The notes beneath the pieces were generated by a model. That model did no database searches. It was not told where the DNA came from and saw only the letters and a program-made list of their open reading frames with translations. Below, in pieces: positions 54,506 to 64,000 of a DNA stretch of 64,000 nucleotides. How positions within the stretch are numbered: the stretch's first letter is position 1; each line of letters opens with the position of its first letter. Location of the stretch: positions 1 through 64,000 of the forward strand of contig VGDZ01000004.1 in the NCBI GenBank assembly GCA_016869515.1, written 5' to 3'. The position numbers and the translations under genes were made by a program. This DNA is from Alphaproteobacteria bacterium (GTDB taxonomy: Bacteria; Pseudomonadota; Alphaproteobacteria; VGDZ01).

Positions 54506-55216
54506 TTAGAGACCCATCCGTTGGCGCACCCTGGGGAGTTCTTCGATCGCCGTCTGATAGTCGTCAGGCCGGCCAATGTCGAGCCAGTAGCCATCATGCA
54601 CTTGGATGTCGGCGGGCCGGCCGGTTGCGATCAGATCGACCATCAAGGCGTCGAAGCCATAGGCTCGACCTGGCGGAATGCGGTCGACAATGTCGCGGTT
54701 GGCGGCATAGACCCCCATGCTTACCAAATAGGGTGTACGCGGCTTCTCCATGAACCTTGCGGCTCGGCCGCGTTCGTCGATCTGGATCACGCCATAGTCG
54801 ATCATCTGCTCTCTTCGCGCCGCGGCTACGGTGAACAGCCGCCGGTCGGCGCAATGGCGATCCAGAAAAGCGCCAAAATCTAGGTCAGTCAAAATGTCGC
54901 CATTCATGATCAAGAAATTCTCAGGCAGGCTTTCAATCAGGCGCAATGGACCTATCGTGCTGAGCGGCTGGGTCTCGAGCGAGTACCGAATCGACAGGCC
55001 AAGTTTCGCACCGTCGCCGAAATAGGCACGAATGATGTCGGCCTGATGATTGACCGCCAGGGTCGCGACGCGAAAGCCATGGCGCACCAATTGGCGCATG
55101 ATCAATTCGAGGATCGGCGTATCGCCGATCGGCACCAGCGGCTTGGGCAGCGAGGCCGTATACGGCCACAACCGTGTTCCTTTGCCGCCCGCCAGAATGA
55201 CGACATGCTTGTCCAT
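54506..55216 (-). CDS. Sugar-phosphate nucleotidyltransferase
   Basis: VVILAGGKGTRLWPYTASLPKPLVPIGDTPILELIMRQL; FLIMNGDILTDLDF; YWLDIGRPDDY. Confidence 0.9.
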   Translation of the reverse strand: MDKHVVILAGGKGTRLWPYTASLPKPLVPIGDTPILELIMRQLVRHGFRVATLAVNHQADIIRAYFGDGAKLGLSIRYSLETQPLSTIGPLRLIESLPENFLIMNGDILTDLDFGAFLDRHCADRRLFTVAAARREQMIDYGVIQIDERGRAARFMEKPRTPYLVSMGVYAANRDIVDRIPPGRAYGFDALMVDLIATGRPADIQVHDGYWLDIGRPDDYQTAIEELPRVRQRMGL

Positions 55217-55406
55217 GGCACCTCGGATCGTAGCGCTCCTGATAGTGGAGAACCGGCGGGGCCGCAAGCGGTTCGGCTGAGTCGAAACCCGCCTCCGCCG
55301 CGTGCCGGCGGAGCGCAATCCCCGGCTTGCCCGGATCGGCGGGGCTCTGCTAGACCTGCGCCGCCGCCGCGCGCCGATCACCCTCGCCCGGCCCGGAGCC
55401 GCCGCC

Positions 55407-55697
55407 TTGTCCAAGCTCGATCGCGAAACCGTCCGCCGCATCGCCCGCCTCGCCCGCATCCGGGTCGAGGAGAACGAGTTCGAGCCGCTGGCGGGCGAGC
55501 TGTCGAAGATCCTGGGTTTCGTCGAGCAGCTGTCGCAGGTCGATACCGCGGCGGTCGAGCCGCTGGCGGCGATCAACGGCCTGACCTTGCCTTGGCGCGA
55601 GGATCGGGTGGCCGATGGCGGCAAGGCCGATGACGTGCTGGCCAACGCGCCGGCGCGCGCCCAGGGCTATTACGCCGTGCCCAAGGTGGTCGAATGA
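55407..55697 (+). CDS. gatC: Asp-tRNA(Asn)/Glu-tRNA(Gln) amidotransferase subunit C (TTG start)
   Basis: [42 protein letters not shown]; ends [11 protein letters not shown]; overlaps gatA by 4 nt. Confidence 0.93.
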   Translation: MSKLDRETVRRIARLARIRVEENEFEPLAGELSKILGFVEQLSQVDTAAVEPLAAINGLTLPWREDRVADGGKADDVLANAPARAQGYYAVPKVVE

Positions 55698-57178
55698 CCG
55701 CCGCCAACCTGCTGACCCTCGCCCAGGCCGCCAAGGCGCTGCGGGCACGGAGCCTGTCGGCGCGCGAGCTGACCCGGGCCTGTCTCGATGCCATCGCCAA
55801 GGCGGGCGCGCTCAACGCCTTCGTCACCGTCACGCCCGAGCGTGCCCTGGCCGATGCCGAGCGCGCCGACGCCCGCCTGGCCAAGGGCGAGGCGCGGGCG
55901 CTGGAAGGCATTCCGCTGGCGATCAAGGATCTGTTCTGCACCCAGGGCGTCAAGTCGACCGCGGCCTCGCGCATCCTGGGCGAGTTCGTGCCGCCCTACG
56001 AATCGACCGTGACCGAGAAGCTGTGGGCGGCGGGAGCCACGCTTCTGGGCAAGGCCAATCTCGACGAATTCGCCATGGGCTCGTCGAACGAAACCTCGGC
56101 CTTCGGGCCGGTGGTCAATCCCTGGCGGCGCCAGGGCGACAACCGCAAGCTGGTGCCGGGCGGGTCTTCGGGCGGATCGGCGGCGGCGGTGGCGGCGGGG
56201 CTATGCCTGGGCGCCACCGGCACCGATACCGGCGGCTCGATCCGCCAGCCCGCCAGCCTGACCGGCACGGTCGGCATCAAACCGACCTACGGCCGCTGCT
56301 CGCGCTACGGTATCGTCGCTTTCGCTTCCTCGCTGGATCAGGCCGGCGTGTTCGCCCGCGACGTCGCCGATGCCGCGATCCTGCTGCGCGAGACCGCGGG
56401 CCACGATGCGCGCGATTCGACCTCGGCCAAGCTGCCGGTGCCCGATTTCGCCGCCGCGGTCGAAGCCGGGGTCAAGGGCCTCAGGATCGGCATTCCCAAG
56501 GAATACCGGGTCGAGGGCATGCCGGCCGAGATCGAGGCGCTGTGGCGCCAGGGCATGGCGTGGCTCAAGGACGCCGGCGCCCAGGCGGTCGACGTCTCGC
56601 TGCCGCATACCGCCATGGCGCTGCCGACCTACTACATCATCGCCCCGGCCGAGGCCTCGTCCAATCTGGCGCGCTATGACGGCGTGCGCTATGGGCTGCG
56701 CGTGGCCGATGACGATCTGGTGACGCAGTACGAAAAAACCCGCGCCGCCGGCTTCGGCAAGGAAGTCCGGCGCCGGGTGCTGATCGGCACCTATGTGCTG
56801 TCGGCCGGCTATTACGACGCCTATTACCTCAAGGCGCAGAAGGTGCGGGCGCTGATCGCGCGCGATTTCGTGGACGCCTTCAAGGCCTGCGATCTGATCC
56901 TGGCGCCGACCGCGCCCAACGCCGCCTTCGCCATGGGCGAAAAGGCCGACGATCCGATCGGCATGTATCTCAACGACGTCTTCACCGTGCCGGCCAACCT
57001 GGCCGGGCTGCCGGGCCTGTCGGTGCCGGCCGGATTGTCGGCCGAGGCGCTCCCGCTCGGACTTCAGCTGCTGGGGCGGCCGTTCGACGAGGCGACGCTG
57101 TTCGCCGCCGGCCGCGAGATCGAGCGCCGCGCCGGCTTGTTCCCCGTGTCCGATCGCTGGTGGGAGGCCGCGCCATGA
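55694..57178 (+). CDS. gatA: Asp/Glu-tRNA amidotransferase subunit A
   Basis: [61 protein letters not shown]. Confidence 0.97.
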   Translation: MTAANLLTLAQAAKALRARSLSARELTRACLDAIAKAGALNAFVTVTPERALADAERADARLAKGEARALEGIPLAIKDLFCTQGVKSTAASRILGEFVPPYESTVTEKLWAAGATLLGKANLDEFAMGSSNETSAFGPVVNPWRRQGDNRKLVPGGSSGGSAAAVAAGLCLGATGTDTGGSIRQPASLTGTVGIKPTYGRCSRYGIVAFASSLDQAGVFARDVADAAILLRETAGHDARDSTSAKLPVPDFAAAVEAGVKGLRIGIPKEYRVEGMPAEIEALWRQGMAWLKDAGAQAVDVSLPHTAMALPTYYIIAPAEASSNLARYDGVRYGLRVADDDLVTQYEKTRAAGFGKEVRRRVLIGTYVLSAGYYDAYYLKAQKVRALIARDFVDAFKACDLILAPTAPNAAFAMGEKADDPIGMYLNDVFTVPANLAGLPGLSVPAGLSAEALPLGLQLLGRPFDEATLFAAGREIERRAGLFPVSDRWWEAAP

Positions 57179-58641
57179 GCGACCCCTCCGCCAAGCTGAT
57201 CAAGGGCAATACCGGCGAGTGGGAGGTCGTCATCGGCCTCGAAGTCCACGCCCAGGTGCTGTCGCAGGCCAAGCTGTTCTCGGGCGCGTCCACGGCCTTC
57301 GGCGCCGCGCCCAACAGCCAGGTCAGCCTGGTCGATGCCGCGTTTCCCGGCATGTTGCCGGTGATCAACGCCTTCTGCATCGAGCAGGCGGTGCGCACCG
57401 GACTCGGGCTCAAGGCCAAGATCAACCGCCGCTCGGTGTTCGATCGCAAGAACTACTTCTATCCCGACCTGCCGGCGGGCTATCAGATTTCGCAGTACAA
57501 GCATCCGATCGTCGGCGAGGGCAAGGTGACGGTCGATTTGCCCGACGGCACGACGCGGCGGGTCGGCATCGAGCGGCTGCATCTCGAGCAGGACGCCGGC
57601 AAGAGCCTGCACGACCAGCACCCCAAGCAGTCCTACGTCGATCTCAACCGCGCCGGCGTGGCGCTGATGGAGATCGTGTCGCGGCCCGATCTGCGCTCGG
57701 CCGAGGAGGCGGCGGCCTATTTGCGCAAGCTGCGCGCCATCCTGCGCTATCTCGGCACTTGCGACGGCAACATGGAAGAAGGCTCGATGCGGGCCGACGT
57801 CAACGTCTCGGTGCGACGGCCAGGGGCGCCGCTGAACACGCGCTGCGAAATCAAGAACGTCAATTCGATGCGCTTCGTCCAACAGGCGGTGGAGTACGAA
57901 TCCCGCCGTCAGATCCAGGTGCTGGAGGACGGCGGCACGATCCGTCAGGAGACGCGGCTGTTCGACTCCTCGAAGGGCGAGACGCGTTCGATGCGCTCGA
58001 AGGAAGAGGCCCACGACTATCGCTATTTCCCCGATCCCGACCTGCTGCCGCTCGAATTCGACCAGGCCTTCGTCGACCGCATCGCCGCCACGCTGCCCGA
58101 ATTGCCGGACGAAAAGAAGGCGCGCTTCGTCAGCCAGTACGGACTGGGTGCCTACGAAGCCGGCGTGCTGGTCGCCGAGCGCGAGCCCGCCGAGTACTAC
58201 GAAAGCGTGGCCAAGGGGCGCGATCCCAAGCTGGCTGCCAATTGGGTCAGCGTCGAGTTGTTCGGCCAGCTCAACAAGGCGGGCAAGGATCTGGCGCAAT
58301 CGCCGGTCTCGGCCGCCGGCCTGGGCGAGCTGCTCGACCTGATCAAGGACGGCACGCTCAGCCAGCGCCTGGCCAAGGACGTGTTCGCGCTGATGTTCGA
58401 GACCGGCAAGGGCGCCGCAGCGGTGGTGGCCGAGAAGGGGCTCAAGCAGGTCTCGGACACCGGCGCGATCGAGGCAGCGATCGACAAGGTCATCGCCGAC
58501 AACGCCGCCAAGGTGGCCGAGTATCGCGGCGGCAAGCCGACCCTGTTCGGCTGGTTCATGGGCCAGGTGATGAAGGCCACCGGCGGCAAGGCCAATCCCG
58601 GCATGGTCAATCCGCTGCTGAAGAAGAAGTTAGACGGCTGA
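57175..58641 (+). CDS. gatB: Asp/Glu-tRNA amidotransferase subunit B
   Basis: [64 protein letters not shown]. Confidence 0.97.
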   Translation: MSDPSAKLIKGNTGEWEVVIGLEVHAQVLSQAKLFSGASTAFGAAPNSQVSLVDAAFPGMLPVINAFCIEQAVRTGLGLKAKINRRSVFDRKNYFYPDLPAGYQISQYKHPIVGEGKVTVDLPDGTTRRVGIERLHLEQDAGKSLHDQHPKQSYVDLNRAGVALMEIVSRPDLRSAEEAAAYLRKLRAILRYLGTCDGNMEEGSMRADVNVSVRRPGAPLNTRCEIKNVNSMRFVQQAVEYESRRQIQVLEDGGTIRQETRLFDSSKGETRSMRSKEEAHDYRYFPDPDLLPLEFDQAFVDRIAATLPELPDEKKARFVSQYGLGAYEAGVLVAEREPAEYYESVAKGRDPKLAANWVSVELFGQLNKAGKDLAQSPVSAAGLGELLDLIKDGTLSQRLAKDVFALMFETGKGAAAVVAEKGLKQVSDTGAIEAAIDKVIADNAAKVAEYRGGKPTLFGWFMGQVMKATGGKANPGMVNPLLKKKLDG

Positions 58642-58659
58642 AGAGGGAAGGACGGCACC

Positions 58660-59358
58660 ATGATCGAACTCTACACTTGGCCAACGCCCAACGGGCACAA
58701 GGTCCACATCCTGTTGGAAGAGTGCGGCCTGGCCTACAACGTCCATCCGGTGGCGATCGGCGCCGGCGACCAGTTCAAGCCCGAATTCCTCGCCATCAGC
58801 CCCAACAACAAGATTCCGGCCATGGTCGATACCGACGGCCCGGGCGGCCAGCCCTATTCGTTGTTCGAGTCGGGCGCGATGCTGATGTACCTGGCCGAAA
58901 AGACCGGCCGCTTCATGCCCAAGGACATGCGCGGGCGCTACGACGTGGTGCAGTGGCTGATGTTCCAGATGGGCGGGGTCGGGCCGATGCTGGGGCAGTG
59001 CCATCACTTCCGGGTCTATGCCCCCGAGAAGATCGACTATGCCGTCAATCGCTACACCAACGAGGCGCGACGGCTCTATGGCGTGGTCGACAAGCGCCTG
59101 GCCAAATCGGCCTATCTGGCGGGACCCGAATACTCGATCGCCGACATGGCGGTCTATCCCTGGTTCATTGCGCACGAGCGCCAGGGCGTCGACCTGGCCG
59201 AATTGCCTCATGTGCGGCGATGGATGGACGAACTCAAGGCGCGGCCGGCGGTGCAGCGCGGCTTGGCGGTGCTGAAGGAGCGGCGGGTCAACCCGGCGCA
59301 GATGGACGCCAAGGCCAAGGACATCCTGTTCGGCGCAACGCAATACCAGAAGCGATGA
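58660..59358 (+). CDS. Glutathione S-transferase (YfcG/YghU-like)
   Basis: MIELYTWPTPNGHKVHILLEECGLAYNVHPVAIGAGDQFKPEFLAISPNNKIPAMVD. Confidence 0.92.
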   Translation: MIELYTWPTPNGHKVHILLEECGLAYNVHPVAIGAGDQFKPEFLAISPNNKIPAMVDTDGPGGQPYSLFESGAMLMYLAEKTGRFMPKDMRGRYDVVQWLMFQMGGVGPMLGQCHHFRVYAPEKIDYAVNRYTNEARRLYGVVDKRLAKSAYLAGPEYSIADMAVYPWFIAHERQGVDLAELPHVRRWMDELKARPAVQRGLAVLKERRVNPAQMDAKAKDILFGATQYQKR

Positions 59359-59846
59359 GTCCGCTCGACAACGCTTCGGTCAGGCGGGTGCAGGCGGCGC
59401 TGGCGGCGGCGGGCTCGCCGGCCGAGATCGTGGCATTGGCCGAGACCGCGCGCTCGGCGGCCGATGCCGCCAAGGCGCTGGGGGTCGAACTCGGCGCGAT
59501 CGTCAAGTCGCTGGTCTTTGCCAAGGGCCACGCCGGCGCGGTGATCGCGCTGGTGGCGGGGGATCGGCGCTGCGACCTGACGGCGCTGGCCAAAGGGCTC
59601 GGCCTCGAAGAGACGCCGCGGCGCGCCGATGCCGAGTTGGTGCGGGCAACGACCGGCTATGCCATCGGCGGCGTGGCGCCGCTGGGCTATCCCGCACCGC
59701 TACCGGTGGCGATCGATCCCTCGCTCGGCCGATTCGCCCGGCTGTGGGCGGCGGCCGGCCATCCCCATTGCGTGTTTCCGACCGATCTGGCCGAACTGGT
59801 TCGCATCACCAGCGCGGTCGCCGTGGCGGAACTCGGCCAGGCCTAG
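59355..59846 (+). CDS. YbaK/EbsC-family aminoacyl-tRNA deacylase
   Basis: AADAAKALGVELGAIVKSLVF; GYAIGGVAPLGYPAPLPVAID; VFPTDLAELVRITSA. Confidence 0.9.
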   Translation: MSPLDNASVRRVQAALAAAGSPAEIVALAETARSAADAAKALGVELGAIVKSLVFAKGHAGAVIALVAGDRRCDLTALAKGLGLEETPRRADAELVRATTGYAIGGVAPLGYPAPLPVAIDPSLGRFARLWAAAGHPHCVFPTDLAELVRITSAVAVAELGQA

Positions 59847-59932
59847 GCCGCGATCGGTTCATAGGGAATCGCGGCCGCGATTCACTATGAACCGTGAATC
59901 GCGGTCCAGAGCGGGATACGAGGGTATGATCC
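59843..59932 (+). repeat. Palindromic dispersed repeat, copy B (90 bp)
   Basis: CTAGGCCGCGATCGGTTCATAGGGAATCGCGGCCGCGATTCACTATGAACCGTGAATCGCGGTCCAGAGCGGGATACGAGGGTATGATCC; 80/90 identity to copy A on the opposite strand. Confidence 0.9.
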
Positions 59933-59939
59933 GCGATCC

Positions 59940-59963
59940 GTCTTGAACTCTATGGTTCAAGAC
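59940..59963. terminator. Perfect 9-bp hairpin in convergent intergenic gap (no T-run)
   Basis: GTCTTGAAC-TCTATG-GTTCAAGAC between the YbaK gene (+) and the membrane-protein gene (-). Confidence 0.45.
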
Positions 59964-59994
59964 AGATCGATCATGCCCCAAGCCCGGCTTTCGA

Positions 59995-60573
59995 TCAGGC
60001 GGCCTTTGAGGGGGCGGGGCGGGGCGCCGACTGTTCGCGCTTGGCGGCGGCGTTGGCGGCGGCCTGCAATGCCGGCGGCACCGTGCCCGAGATGACGTTG
60101 GTGCCCCATTCGTCAATCAATTCGGTCTGCTCGTCGCGCAGCTTCTTGACCTCGCGCTGGACGTAGGCGATCGCCATGCGCTTGCAGGTGATCGAGGCGA
60201 TGTAGGTGGTGAGGATGATGGCGAAGGTCGCGCCCCAGGTCGCCAGGAACAGCTTCCAGTCGATCAGCATGCCGACCATCTTCGAGAACTCGCTGCCGCG
60301 GGACAAGGCGTCGGGCACCCAGGGGCACATGCCGGCGAAATTGATCATGATGGCGTTGCGGGTGGTGTGGTGCGATTGCGAGCTGACCTGGGCCGAGACG
60401 AAGTAGATGTAGGACGGCAGCATGGCGACGAAGGTGAACACGAACAGCGCGAAATTGATCAGCGCCAGGATGCCCATGATCGAGCACACCCCGACCAGCT
60501 GGATGACGAAGGTGTTGGAACGCTGCGTTGCCGCGCTGGCGACGGCGGGTTTGGCTTGGGGCTTGGGCGCCAT
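59995..60573 (-). CDS. Small membrane protein of unknown function (2 or more TM)
   Basis: MGILALINFALFVFTFVAMLPSYIYFV and WKLFLATWGATFAIILTTYIASI segments; stop 12 nt downstream of the pseudokinase stop. Confidence 0.6.
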   Translation of the reverse strand: MAPKPQAKPAVASAATQRSNTFVIQLVGVCSIMGILALINFALFVFTFVAMLPSYIYFVSAQVSSQSHHTTRNAIMINFAGMCPWVPDALSRGSEFSKMVGMLIDWKLFLATWGATFAIILTTYIASITCKRMAIAYVQREVKKLRDEQTELIDEWGTNVISGTVPPALQAAANAAAKREQSAPRPAPSKAA

Positions 60574-60585
60574 GTCGCGAGCCGC

Positions 60586-62604
60586 TCAGAACGCGAACTT
60601 GAAGAAGGAGTAGACCACCGAACCCAGCACCGAAGTCAGCGACACCAGGGTCTGGACGTCGGTGAACTGCTTCATCAGCCCGGCTTCGCGGTAAGTGAAG
60701 ATCTCCTGCGCCGCCTTGATGTAGACCTCGAGCGCCTTGTAGCGAGCGAAGGCGGCACGGAAGCGCGAATAGTCGTCGCGATCGGCGTCGGGCGAATTGA
60801 GCATTTGGTTGACCGCGCCGACGTCGCCCTTGCGGGCCTCGTTGACCAGCGCCTTGACGACCTGGTCGCGTTTCGAGCGCGAACGGAAGCGCTCGACCAG
60901 GAGCTGCGAGTTCGCCTGCATGAAGGTCGCCAGCTTGACGAAGCTGCCGCCCGACTTGGTGTGAAGATGACCCAGCACGTTGAACAGGTGGCCGGCGTAG
61001 TTCTCCTCGTTGGTGCGCTGGGTCTCCATCGCCTGGACGGTGCGGTCGACGAACGCCTCGCGGGCGCGGACGAAGCTGGTGATGTGGTAGTCGAGTGCAT
61101 CGAACACGGTACCGAATTTCTCGGCATGGGAGTCGAGCGCCGCCAGCACGGCCTCGGGATTGGAGACGAAGCGGTCGCGCGTCATCGGCGACAGGCAGCG
61201 CTGACCGGGATTGAGCGCGTAAAGCAGGCGGATGACGCGACGCTGGCTGTCGGGCGTGGTGTTCATCGGCTGGTCGATCGAGGTCAATATCTGGGCGCCC
61301 TCGCCCGACATCGAGCCGTATTTCTGCTGGAACTCCTTCCACAGCGCGAAGATCTCGAATCGCAGCAGCTCGCCCAGGGCCGAGACCAGGCCCTCGTTGT
61401 TGGTCTCGAAGGCGAAGGTCAGGACATAGGGCAGGGCGTCGAAGTTCATCGTCACGCCGCGGAAATGCATGCCGCCGTTGCGCGCCAGCGCCATGCTCAT
61501 CAGCAGCATGAACAGCGCGTTGCCCTCGACCGATTCCTCGAAACTGAAATGCTGATAGGCCTTGGTGACGGCGGTGGTGACGTATTCGTCCTTCACGTTG
61601 TTTTTCAGCCAAGGAATGATGGTCTTGGTGCGCAGCGTGTCCATCCCCAGCTTGGGGTTGCGCGCCATCGCCACGCCCAACAGTTGCGGGCTGCGGAAGG
61701 TCGCGCCGGCGAAGGAGAACGGCTCGGGCGCGACCTGGTCCCAGCCGGAATCGCTGACCCGCCGTGTCCGCCCGCCCAGCCAGTTGGCGATGTCCTCGAT
61801 CTTCCAGCGGTCGGCGGCGACGTCGCTGAGCAGGCCGCGGATCATCGGCTCCAGCGCCATCGGCACGCTGCGGCGGCCGACCAGGGCGCGGTACGAGCCG
61901 AGGATGCATTTGGCCGAGAAGATCTCGAGATCCGACTTGCCGGCCAGGTCGTGGCTGCCGCAGGCCAGGTGCAGGACCGTCACGCCAAGCGCGTACATGT
62001 CGCAGGGCGGCGCCCCTTCGCCGCGGGCGAAGGGCGTGGCGACGCCGCGTTCGACCGGCTCGAACTCGCTCGGCTGCAGCATGCCGGGCGGCTCGGCACC
62101 GTAAGGGCCCAACACGATCTCGCGCGTGCCGCGGCGGAAGAACAGGTTGTCGGGCCGGATCGCGCGATGGACGATGCCGCGGCTGTGCAGGTCCTCGAGC
62201 AGCCGGCAAATCGGCTTGGTCACAAGTTCGATGACCTGGACTTCGGACATCGGCTGGGTCATCGACTTGGACAAAGGCGGGCCGTCGGGCCGCTCCATGA
62301 TCACCGCCAGGCGCTGGTTCTTGCCGCTAGCCTCGGCCACCGGGAAATAGTCCAGCACCGCCAGCCCGCCGACGAATTTCTTGAGCTTGGTCGCGGCCAG
62401 CACGCCGGCGCGATAGCCGAACTGCGGCTGGCCGACCAGGGCATAGGCCGTGTTGCGGTCGCCGCCCATGTCGACCGCATAGGCCGTGCAGGCCGCGGTC
62501 GACAGCTCGGTGAGCTTGCTGCCGAGATCGACGCGAAAGCCCTTGGTCGGAGCCGGCGCTTCCTCGGCTTCGGGTTTGTCCTTGGCTTCGTCCTTGTCGC
62601 TCAT
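60586..62604 (-). CDS. Kinase-like (pseudokinase) domain protein with long uncharacterised C-terminal region
   Basis: GIVHRAIRPDNLFFRRG and CDMYALGVTVLHLACG match kinase subdomains VIb and IX, but HRD is HRA and DFG is GPYG. Confidence 0.75.
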   Translation of the reverse strand: MSDKDEAKDKPEAEEAPAPTKGFRVDLGSKLTELSTAACTAYAVDMGGDRNTAYALVGQPQFGYRAGVLAATKLKKFVGGLAVLDYFPVAEASGKNQRLAVIMERPDGPPLSKSMTQPMSEVQVIELVTKPICRLLEDLHSRGIVHRAIRPDNLFFRRGTREIVLGPYGAEPPGMLQPSEFEPVERGVATPFARGEGAPPCDMYALGVTVLHLACGSHDLAGKSDLEIFSAKCILGSYRALVGRRSVPMALEPMIRGLLSDVAADRWKIEDIANWLGGRTRRVSDSGWDQVAPEPFSFAGATFRSPQLLGVAMARNPKLGMDTLRTKTIIPWLKNNVKDEYVTTAVTKAYQHFSFEESVEGNALFMLLMSMALARNGGMHFRGVTMNFDALPYVLTFAFETNNEGLVSALGELLRFEIFALWKEFQQKYGSMSGEGAQILTSIDQPMNTTPDSQRRVIRLLYALNPGQRCLSPMTRDRFVSNPEAVLAALDSHAEKFGTVFDALDYHITSFVRAREAFVDRTVQAMETQRTNEENYAGHLFNVLGHLHTKSGGSFVKLATFMQANSQLLVERFRSRSKRDQVVKALVNEARKGDVGAVNQMLNSPDADRDDYSRFRAAFARYKALEVYIKAAQEIFTYREAGLMKQFTDVQTLVSLTSVLGSVVYSFFKFAF

Positions 62605-62640
62605 GCCGCAACCTTCTTAACGGCCATCGCGAATCGCAAT

Positions 62641-64000
62641 CTATCCAAGGGGGGCCGCAGGGACAAGCGAGCCGGCCTTGCACCAGCGCCGCCAGATCTC
62701 GCGATAGGCCGCCTCGACCTGGCGGGCGAAGGCGAGGCCGTCGGCCAGGATCGAGCCCCGGAAGCGCTGGCGGAGTTGCGGCCGCAGCCGGCCGAGGAGG
62801 GCCAAATCGCCGGCCCGCGCCACGGCCAATTCGACATAGCCCTGGCGGTCGGCGGCGATCCACTCGGTCAGGCCTAGCGTGGTCAAGATCGAGGCGCTCG
62901 CCCGCCCCGAGGGCCGCAGATCGCACACCGTGACGCAGGGCACGCCCATCCACAGCGCATCGACGGTCGAGACCCCGCCGCCATGCGGGAAGGGATCGAG
63001 CGCCAGATCGACCCGATTGTAGGCCGCCAGATGCTGGTACTGGCCGGTTCCGCCGAGGAAATCGAGGCGGTCGTCGGCGATGCCATGGGCACGCATCCCC
63101 GTCCGGAAGCGGGCTTGAGTCGCGGCATCGTCGAGACCGCGGAACTTGAGCAGCAGACGAGATCCCGGCAGCTTGGCCATGATCTCGGCCCAGGTCGCCA
63201 GCAAGGGCGGGTTGAGCTTGAGCAGCCGATTGAACGAACCGAAGGTGACATGCCCCTGGCTGACGGCCGGCGGCGGGACGATATCGGGCGAGGCCCGCGG
63301 CAGTTCGGCATTGAGCCAGGAGTCGAGATAGAGTAAACGCTCGGCGTAATGGGGCTGCCGCTCCGGCGGCAGCACGACGCGGTCGGCGATGAAATAGTCC
63401 ATGGCGTCGAGGCCGGTTCCGGTCGAATTGCCCCAGGCATGGACCTGGATCGGCGCCGGCTTGCGGGCGAACACGCCCAGCCGGCTGCCGCCCATGTGTC
63501 CCAGCAGGTCGACCAGGATGTCGACCCGATCGGCCCGCACCTGCGCCGCCAGCGCCGCGTCCGACAGCGCCGCGGTCTCCCGCCAGGCACCCGCGCCGCG
63601 CGACAGCCGCTGCGTGTAGTCGTCGGGACTGACGACGTCGGAATAGAAGATCGAAAACACTTGGCGCGGGTCATGGTGCAGCATGACGCCCGTCGCCAGC
63701 GCACCCAACGAGCCGCGCTTGAGATAGGCGCCGCCGACATAGCCGACGCGGATCGGCCGCTCGGGATCGCGCGAATTGTCGTGCGGCGGGGCGGAGCGGG
63801 TCAGCGCCGCGGCGAAGCGCGCATTCCACGCCCGGCGCTCGGCCGCGGCCTGCTCGAGGCTGCAATCGACCGCGTAGTCGAGCGCGAAGATCAGGTTGGA
63901 ATGCGCGCCGGCATGGCCGGGATCGATCGCCAGCACGCGCCGGAAGGCTGCGATCGCGGCCTCGACATCGCCCTGGCCCAACAGCGCATCGCCCAGATTG
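62641..64000 (-). CDS. TPR-containing SPINDLY/OGT-like glycosyltransferase (GT41), truncated by window edge
   Basis: RVGYVGGAYLKRGSLGALATGVMLHHDPRQVFSIFYSDV; PIQVHAWGNSTGTGLDAMDYFIADRVVLPPE; HVTFGSFNRLLKLNPPLL; upstream NLGDALLGQGDVEAAIAAFRRVLAIDPGH continues past 64000. Confidence 0.9.
   Translation of the reverse strand, partial: NLGDALLGQGDVEAAIAAFRRVLAIDPGHAGAHSNLIFALDYAVDCSLEQAAAERRAWNARFAAALTRSAPPHDNSRDPERPIRVGYVGGAYLKRGSLGALATGVMLHHDPRQVFSIFYSDVVSPDDYTQRLSRGAGAWRETAALSDAALAAQVRADRVDILVDLLGHMGGSRLGVFARKPAPIQVHAWGNSTGTGLDAMDYFIADRVVLPPERQPHYAERLLYLDSWLNAELPRASPDIVPPPAVSQGHVTFGSFNRLLKLNPPLLATWAEIMAKLPGSRLLLKFRGLDDAATQARFRTGMRAHGIADDRLDFLGGTGQYQHLAAYNRVDLALDPFPHGGGVSTVDALWMGVPCVTVCDLRPSGRASASILTTLGLTEWIAADRQGYVELAVARAGDLALLGRLRPQLRQRFRGSILADGLAFARQVEAAYREIWRRWCKAGSLVPAAPLG

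Noticed and set aside
57219-59846. 875-aa plus-strand ORF
   Set aside because: Out-of-frame reading through gatB and GST; only its C-terminal part in the YbaK frame is real (59355-59846).
60367-62877. 836-aa plus-strand ORF
   Set aside because: Antisense to the pseudokinase gene; composition typical of a shadow ORF.

Overview
High-GC window, probably from an alphaproteobacterium (Rhodospirillales-like by overall feel; not provable here). About 53 kb of it (approx. 0.95-55.2 kb) is one very large surface-glycan / nonulosonic-acid biosynthesis locus, mostly transcribed on the minus strand with 4-bp stop/start overlaps. It is flanked on the left by a TPR/rubredoxin-tail protein and gmhA, and on the right by gatCAB, a GST, a YbaK-type deacylase, a membrane protein, a kinase-like protein lacking catalytic motifs, and a SPINDLY/GT41 glycosyltransferase. 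The locus holds many glycosyltransferases, two NodU-type carbamoyltransferases, two AsnB amidotransferases, two NeuB-family synthases, four cytidylyltransferase domains, a PseB-like dehydratase, a PseA/WbpG-like amidotransferase, two deacetylases, a formyltransferase and an ABC flippase-like exporter. The best candidates for an undescribed system are: (i) a compact cassette at 19.1-24.4 kb (HMGL-like lyase/aldolase, cyclase-family hydrolase, AMP-ligase, stand-alone ACP, LpxD-like acyltransferase, deacetylase) that looks like a dedicated acyl-synthesis and sugar-acylation module; (ii) an sxtI/J/K-like carbamoylation triad including a 49-aa DUF5989-like ORF absent from the ORF track; (iii) a GT2-cytidylyltransferase fusion with a degenerate nucleotide-binding motif; and (iv) a pseudokinase next to a small membrane protein. 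I also find a dispersed palindromic repeat (two 90-bp copies about 89% identical plus a tip-sharing relative), a DegT aminotransferase pseudogene, and an IS3 remnant fused to a glycosyltransferase stub. All calls come from reading motifs by eye; no searches were run.
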